Assembly: GCA_027066995.1 (NCBI GenBank)
Contig: JAMOMQ010000013.1
Coordinates: 1-56,806 of the forward strand
DNA: 56,806 bases
Origin: Flavobacteriales bacterium
GTDB lineage: Bacteria > Bacteroidota > Bacteroidia > Flavobacteriales > Flavobacteriaceae
Direction of reading: 5' to 3'
A program made the translations under genes and the position numbers. Of the stretch, positions 52,710 to 56,806 are shown in pieces. Position 1 is the stretch's first letter. The number at the start of each line of letters is the position of its first letter. The notes beneath the pieces were generated by a model. That model saw only the letters and a program-made list of their open reading frames with translations. It had not been told where the DNA came from and did no database searches.

Positions 52710-52746
52710 AACACTACCCTAATCTTGTTTTGGGGTAGTGTTTTTT
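52710..52746. terminator. Terminator after the Crp/Fnr gene
   Basis: A 10-bp stem AACACTACCC (52710-52719)/GGGTAGTGTT (52733-52742) followed by T. The loop region is a variant of the dispersed palindrome CCCGAACTTGTTTCGGG (52717-52735). Confidence 0.85.
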
Positions 52747-52876
52747 AATAACCGGTGATTTATATTGATTTAGAAGCGGCTAATAATTTTATGGCCTTTA
52801 CAAATTAACAATATACAAAATAGTTCAAATTATATTGCTGATTTGCAAAGATTTATACACTTCTGAAAATACCTTA

Positions 52877-53710
52877 TTATTTTTCGGTATTCATTATAAT
52901 AGGTAATCCGTCTTTACCGCCTACAATAATGATTTTTGTATTGGGAGATTCCGAAAGTTTTAAAGTGGCTTCAATGCCTTTCCACCGCAAAAGTTTATCT
53001 GAAATTCCCATTGATACGATATCTTGAAAATCTTTAATACCTTTGGCTTCAATGCGTTTGCGTTCGGCTTCTTTTTTCTCTTTTTGCAGACGGTATTCGT
53101 ATTCCAAAGCCTCCTGTTGTTGTTTGAGTTTACGTTCAATAGCATTTTTGATGGTAGCCGGCAAGGTTACATCACGCACCAAAATGTTTTTGAGATGCAC
53201 AAAATTGTCATTTAATATTTGGTTGGTTTCATCAAAAATTTCTTTGGTAATGGCTTCTCTTTTGGTAGAATAAATTTCTTCGGGGGTATAACGGCCTACT
53301 ACATTTCTGGCAGCCGACCGTATAGAGGGCTTGATAACATCATCAACATAATCCAAGCCCCGTAGTTTTACCAGTTTGGCCAAATCTTTATGACGAGGCT
53401 GAAACCAAACCGTAGCGTCCAGCTGAATGTCTAAACCATTGGAAGACAATACTTTCATACTTTCAAACAGTTGCTGTTGTTTGACATTAACTTTATAAAC
53501 TTTGTTCCAGGGTGCTACAAAATGAAAACCTTCACCAAGAGGTATTTGCGTGGTGTCAACACCATTGCCAAAAGTTTTGTATAAAACGCCTTTGTAACCG
53601 GTTTCTATTGTAGTCATTGACGATATGAGCAAAATAAATAATATAAAAAGCGTAATGCCGGTTATTATGCCGAACTTAATTTTATTATCAACTTTTTGAT
53701 AAGTTTCCAT
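52877..53710 (-). CDS. SPFH/Band-7 (prohibitin-like) membrane protein
   Basis: A 277-aa protein with an N-terminal transmembrane helix (about 12-32) and an SPFH domain: ETGYKGVLYKTFGNGVDTTQIP, EGFHFVAPWNKVYKVNVKQQ, LDATVWFQPRHKD and a coiled coil (about 190-245, LKQQQEALEYEYRLQKEKKEAERKR in two parts). Prohibitin-like proteins form ring scaffolds and modulate FtsH-type proteases. It is monocistronic and divergent from spt. Exact role unknown. Confidence 0.9.
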   Translation of the reverse strand: METYQKVDNKIKFGIITGITLFILFILLISSMTTIETGYKGVLYKTFGNGVDTTQIPLGEGFHFVAPWNKVYKVNVKQQQLFESMKVLSSNGLDIQLDATVWFQPRHKDLAKLVKLRGLDYVDDVIKPSIRSAARNVVGRYTPEEIYSTKREAITKEIFDETNQILNDNFVHLKNILVRDVTLPATIKNAIERKLKQQQEALEYEYRLQKEKKEAERKRIEAKGIKDFQDIVSMGISDKLLRWKGIEATLKLSESPNTKIIIVGGKDGLPIIMNTEK

Positions 53711-53885
53711 ATTTTTTATTTAAAATTTTAGTAAAAATACAAAAAAAGAATTGGTTTGGTGTAATTTTTTTTGATAAGTTATATAAGTCACAGGCTTTGT
53801 TTACGATTTCTTTACGAATTAGAAAAAAAATTGTAGTTTTGTAACTCTTTTCTACTCTTTAATAAGCATAACAATTTAAAAAGAG

Positions 53886-53915
53886 ATGAAGATTTTAATA
53901 GAAAGAAATATATGA
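53886..53915 (+). CDS. Putative 9-codon leader ORF overlapping spt start
   Basis: ATG 53886 opens MKILIERNI and stops at TGA 53913-53915, overlapping the spt ATG (53912-53914) as ATGA. A GAG/AGAG purine run precedes it. It may couple translation to spt or be coincidental. Too short to test for coding bias. Confidence 0.25.
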   Translation: MKILIERNI

Positions 53916-55087
53916 AGCCATTACAAAAAAAACTCGCCGAATACCGTATTCCACAAATGTTTATGGAGCAAGGTATTTACCCTTTTTATCATCCTATAGA
54001 AACCGGTCAGGACACGGAAGTGATTTTGAGAGGTAAAAAAACATTGATGTTCGGATCAAACAGTTATTTGGGATTGACACAGCATCCGGAAATCATAGAA
54101 GCCGGTAAAAAAGCCTTAGATAAGTATGGCACAGGTGCCTCCGGATCCCGTTTAATGAACGGTAATTTGGATTTGCATGAAGAATTGGAAAGCCAATTAG
54201 CAGAGTATGTAGGTAAAGAAGCTGCTACGGTTTTCAGCACCGGATTTCAATCCAATTTGGGAAGTATTGCCGCTTTGGCCGGTCGCAACGACTATATTTT
54301 GTTAGATGAAAAAAACCATGCTTCTATAATCGAAGGCACCCGTTTATCATTTGCCAAGGTCATCAAATACAAGCATAATGATATGGAAGATTTGGAGAAA
54401 AAACTCCAATCTTTAGATCAAGACAGAATTATCCTTATTGTTATGGACGGTATTTTTAGTATGGAGGGCGATATAGCCCCGCTGGATAAAATTACGGACT
54501 TGGCTGATAAATACAATGCATCGGTTTATGTAGACGATGCGCATTCATTGGGTGTTTTGGGTAATAATGGTGCCGGAACAGCCGATCATTTCGGTGTGAC
54601 AGATAAGGTTGATATTATTATGGGGACTTTTAGTAAGTCTTTGGCATCATTGGGCGGCTTTGTTGCCGGTAGCAAAGATGCCATCAATTTTTTGAAACAC
54701 AATGCAAGAGCCTTGTTGTTTAGTGCCAGTATTCCACCGGCATCTGCTGCAACGGTGTTAAAAGCTTTGGAGATAATCAAAAAAGAACCCGAACGTATTG
54801 ATCAATTATGGGAAAACACCAATTATGCTAAAAAAATATTAGTTGAAAACGGATTTGACATAGGAGAAAGTACAACGCCTATTATCCCTATTCATGTCGG
54901 TGATGATATCAAAACTTATCAATTGGCCACTTTGATGTTGCAAGACGGTGTTTATGTCAACCCTGTTGTGCATCCGGCTGTAGAAAAAGGTAAAGCCATT
55001 TTACGATATTCTTTGATGGCCACCCATACCAAAGCACAAATTGACCGGTCTATTGACAGTTTGATTAAATCGGCCAAAAAATTATAA
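53912..55087 (+). CDS. spt: Serine palmitoyltransferase
   Basis: A 391-aa alpha-oxoamine synthase. Closest in sequence feel to the Spt of Bacteroides/Porphyromonas rather than KBL or BioF: LMFGSNSYLGLTQHPEIIEA, YGTGASGSRLMNGNLDLHEELE, LDEKNHASIIEGTRLSFAKV and YKHNDMEDLEKKL. The PLP lysine is Lys242 in GTFSKSLASLGGFVAG, and LMATHTKAQID closes the enzyme. It condenses serine with palmitoyl-CoA to 3-ketodihydrosphingosine, the first step of sphingolipid synthesis. It is followed by a GNAT-like gene after 16 bp and by an Aur1-like gene. Confidence 0.92.
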   Translation: MKPLQKKLAEYRIPQMFMEQGIYPFYHPIETGQDTEVILRGKKTLMFGSNSYLGLTQHPEIIEAGKKALDKYGTGASGSRLMNGNLDLHEELESQLAEYVGKEAATVFSTGFQSNLGSIAALAGRNDYILLDEKNHASIIEGTRLSFAKVIKYKHNDMEDLEKKLQSLDQDRIILIVMDGIFSMEGDIAPLDKITDLADKYNASVYVDDAHSLGVLGNNGAGTADHFGVTDKVDIIMGTFSKSLASLGGFVAGSKDAINFLKHNARALLFSASIPPASAATVLKALEIIKKEPERIDQLWENTNYAKKILVENGFDIGESTTPIIPIHVGDDIKTYQLATLMLQDGVYVNPVVHPAVEKGKAILRYSLMATHTKAQIDRSIDSLIKSAKKL

Positions 55088-55103
55088 TTTAAAAACTTAT
55101 CTC

Positions 55104-56231
55104 ATGTCTGCCATTGAAATCAAAGAGGTGCAATCTAAAAAGGAGCTGAAAAAGTTTATAGCTTTTCCCGATGAATTATACAAAGGCAATCAATATCGTG
55201 TGCCACCATTGCACAGTTTTGAAATATCAACCTTAGACAAAGATAAAAATCCGGCTTTTGAGTATTGCGAAGCCAAATATTGGTTGGCCTACAAAGACGG
55301 TAAAATAGTAGGTCGTATTGCAGGCATACTCAATCCTAAATCAAATGAAATATGGAACGAAAAGATGATGCGTTTCGGTTGGATTGATTTTGTTGATGAT
55401 CCCGAAGTATCCAAAGCTTTAATAGAAACCGTTGAAAAATGGGCTGAAGAAAAGGGTATGGAAGGTGTGCACGGGCCATTAGGATTTACCGACATGGATT
55501 TGGAAGGTATGCTGGTAGAAGGTTTTAATGAGTTGGCAACTCAAGCCGTTTTGTATAATTATCCTTACTATCCCCAACACATGGAGCAGTTGGGTTATGC
55601 CAAGGCAACGGATTGGGTGCAATTGGAATTGAAGATACCTGAGGAAGTGCCCCCTAAAATCAAACGGGTGTCCGAAATTGTCAGAAAAAAATATAATTTG
55701 AAGTTTAAACACTTTAAAAAGTCCAAAGAAGTGAAGCCTTACGCGCGTCAAGTCTTTGAAGTCATTAATAAATCTTATGTCAACCTTTACGGTTTTGTGC
55801 CTTTGACCGAAAAACAAATCGATTATTATACCAATTTATATTTTGATATGGTCAATCCCAAATACGTGGGGTTTGTCGTAGATGAAAATGAAAAGTTGGT
55901 TGGGTTTGGTCTGGGAGTTTTGTCCCTTTCAAAAGCATTTCAAAAAGCCAAAGGCAAACTGTTTCCTTTTGGCTGGTATCATATATTAAAGGCTTTGTAT
56001 AAAAATGATACCATTGATTTATTATTACATGCCGTATTACCAGAATATGCCGGAAAAGGTGTGCCGGCCATATTTTACGAACATATGACACAGGCGTGTA
56101 TTGACAATGGTGTTACTACGGCTATTACCAGTCATATTCTTGAAGACAACAAACCCTCATTACAAATGTTTAACTCGTATGATACCCGTCAACATTTACG
56201 TCGCCGTATTTATGCCAAGGAATTAAAATAG
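55104..56231 (+). CDS. GNAT-fold protein, candidate acyltransferase
   Basis: A 375-aa cytosolic protein. The N-terminal half has YWLAYKDGKIVGRIAGILNP and VHGPLGFTDMDLEGMLVEGF, and the C-terminal half has KYVGFVVDENEKLVGFGLGV and PEYAGKGVPAIFYEHM. These two segments are like beta-4/alpha-3 of the GCN5 acetyltransferase fold, suggesting a tandem or extended GNAT. Located 16 bp after spt, it is a candidate for the N-acyl step of ceramide formation (bacterial ceramide synthase has a GNAT-like fold in Caulobacter), but homology to that protein is not established here. It could also be an unrelated GNAT. Confidence 0.7.
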   Translation: MSAIEIKEVQSKKELKKFIAFPDELYKGNQYRVPPLHSFEISTLDKDKNPAFEYCEAKYWLAYKDGKIVGRIAGILNPKSNEIWNEKMMRFGWIDFVDDPEVSKALIETVEKWAEEKGMEGVHGPLGFTDMDLEGMLVEGFNELATQAVLYNYPYYPQHMEQLGYAKATDWVQLELKIPEEVPPKIKRVSEIVRKKYNLKFKHFKKSKEVKPYARQVFEVINKSYVNLYGFVPLTEKQIDYYTNLYFDMVNPKYVGFVVDENEKLVGFGLGVLSLSKAFQKAKGKLFPFGWYHILKALYKNDTIDLLLHAVLPEYAGKGVPAIFYEHMTQACIDNGVTTAITSHILEDNKPSLQMFNSYDTRQHLRRRIYAKELK

Positions 56232-56242
56232 GCTTTTTACAG

Positions 56243-56806
56243 ATGAATTTTTATAAAAAACTCAGTTTGGTGGATGTGGTTAACTTGATATTTTGGTTAG
56301 CCATTTTCATTTTTTACGTTATCAGTTTCAGCCAATCGCAATACAGATTATATGGTTTTGTATTATTGACAGGTTTGCTTCTTTTTCAGTGGTTTATACT
56401 TAAATTGAGAGCTCGAAAAAACAAAAAAGTTTGGCAAAAATACCTGTTGTTATTTTATCCGGCTATTTATTTGATATTTATTTTTGACAGTATTCATACC
56501 GTATTGCCATATATCAATTCCAAAGTTTATGATAAAGAACTCTATCAAATAGACCGGTGGCTTTTAGGGGTGGATCCTACGGTTTGGATTGAACGTTTTA
56601 TCAATCCATATACAACAGAGTTGCTTTATATCTTGTATTTCTTTTATTTTCCCATGCCACTTATTATTTTGGGCTATTTGTATAAGAAAAAAATGTTTAA
56701 AGCTTTGGATAAGTCCATTGTGTTTTATTTTATCACATATTACGGATCGTATTTGCTGTATTTTTTAGTGCCGGCATTGGGGCCACGTTTTTATCCCGAA
56801 TTGGTT
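56243..56806 (+). CDS. Aur1/PAP2-like membrane protein, N-terminal part
   Basis: ATG 56243 opens a frame of 188 codons with no stop before the window edge. It has several hydrophobic helices, then KELYQIDRWLLGVDPTVW, a tyrosine/proline-rich helix pair (LYFFYFPMPL-like) and YLLYFLVPALGPRFYPEL. The 'IDRWLLGVDPT' and 'PALGPRF' pieces match the Aur1-like (PAP2 superfamily) group that moves head groups onto ceramide. The catalytic SGH and H-x-x-D motifs lie beyond the edge. Starting 12 bp after the GNAT gene, it is probably the head-group enzyme of the same sphingolipid operon. Confidence 0.8.
   Translation, partial: MNFYKKLSLVDVVNLIFWLAIFIFYVISFSQSQYRLYGFVLLTGLLLFQWFILKLRARKNKKVWQKYLLLFYPAIYLIFIFDSIHTVLPYINSKVYDKELYQIDRWLLGVDPTVWIERFINPYTTELLYILYFFYFPMPLIILGYLYKKKMFKALDKSIVFYFITYYGSYLLYFLVPALGPRFYPELV

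Noticed and set aside
1-56806. CRISPR arrays, tRNA or rRNA genes, prophage
   Set aside because: No regularly spaced direct repeats, cloverleaf with conserved TTCGA-type arm, rRNA sequence or phage structural genes were found on reading either strand; a tRNAscan or Rfam run would be decisive.

Overview
The window looks like chromosome from a member of the Bacteroidota, most likely class Flavobacteriia. The DNA is AT-rich. It carries the gliding/type IX secretion genes gldJ, gldK, gldL, gldM and gldN, a SusC/SusD pair, and Bacteroidota-style serA, mutL and serine palmitoyltransferase. Several genes are preceded by the TTG-N17-23-TANNTTTG promoter of this phylum rather than by sigma70-type boxes. 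No rRNA, tRNA, CRISPR array, prophage or intact transposase was seen.

Layout. 1-1.2 kb: tail of a probable M1 peptidase, a MITE-like inverted-repeat element, tatA and a PAP2 phosphatase. 1.3-6.7 kb (minus): a beta-barrel protein and an orphan SusD/SusC pair. 6.8-11.4 kb (minus): a basic protein with two degenerate helicase-associated-like repeats, a small RNase Z-companion-like protein, a PIF1/RecD-type helicase with HRDC and HTH tails, and lipA. 11.5-22.6 kb (plus): a rhomboid protease, gldJ, topA, an arginase-fold protein that has lost metal ligands, then gldKLMN. 22.7-32.1 kb (plus): prfA, a metal/cobalamin receptor, mazG, an orphan TPR histidine kinase, coaX, a TPR membrane protein, a small membrane protein, mutL and holA. 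32.1-33.6 kb (minus): a helix-hairpin-helix membrane protein and an OmpA-like protein. 34-40.8 kb: aat, a DUF1573 protein, valS, a YceI lipoprotein, an unknown lipoprotein and a short-chain threonine dehydrogenase. 40.9-48.7 kb (minus): murI, rluD, a PASTA protein, a YggS-type PLP protein, two DUF1015 paralogues, serA and serC. 49-52.7 kb (plus): lnt, an Mrp ATPase, a NifU-domain protein and a Crp/Fnr regulator. 52.9-56.8 kb: an SPFH protein (minus), then serine palmitoyltransferase, a GNAT-like protein and an Aur1-like PAP2 protein cut by the window edge.

Themes. (1) The gliding/T9SS core is nearly contiguous (gldJ-topA-pseudo-arginase-gldKLMN), and the arginase-fold protein appears catalytically dead, so it may be structural or regulatory. 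(2) serC-serA-DUF1015-DUF1015' suggests a serine module without a local serB, in which the second DUF1015 protein has lost the family signature. (3) spt-GNAT-Aur1-like looks like a sphingolipid (ceramide and head-group) operon. (4) A short inverted-repeat element family occurs in at least three places, and two copies supply the stop codon of the upstream gene. The strongest leads are the degenerate paralogues (pseudo-arginase, DUF1015') and the stop-donating repeat elements.
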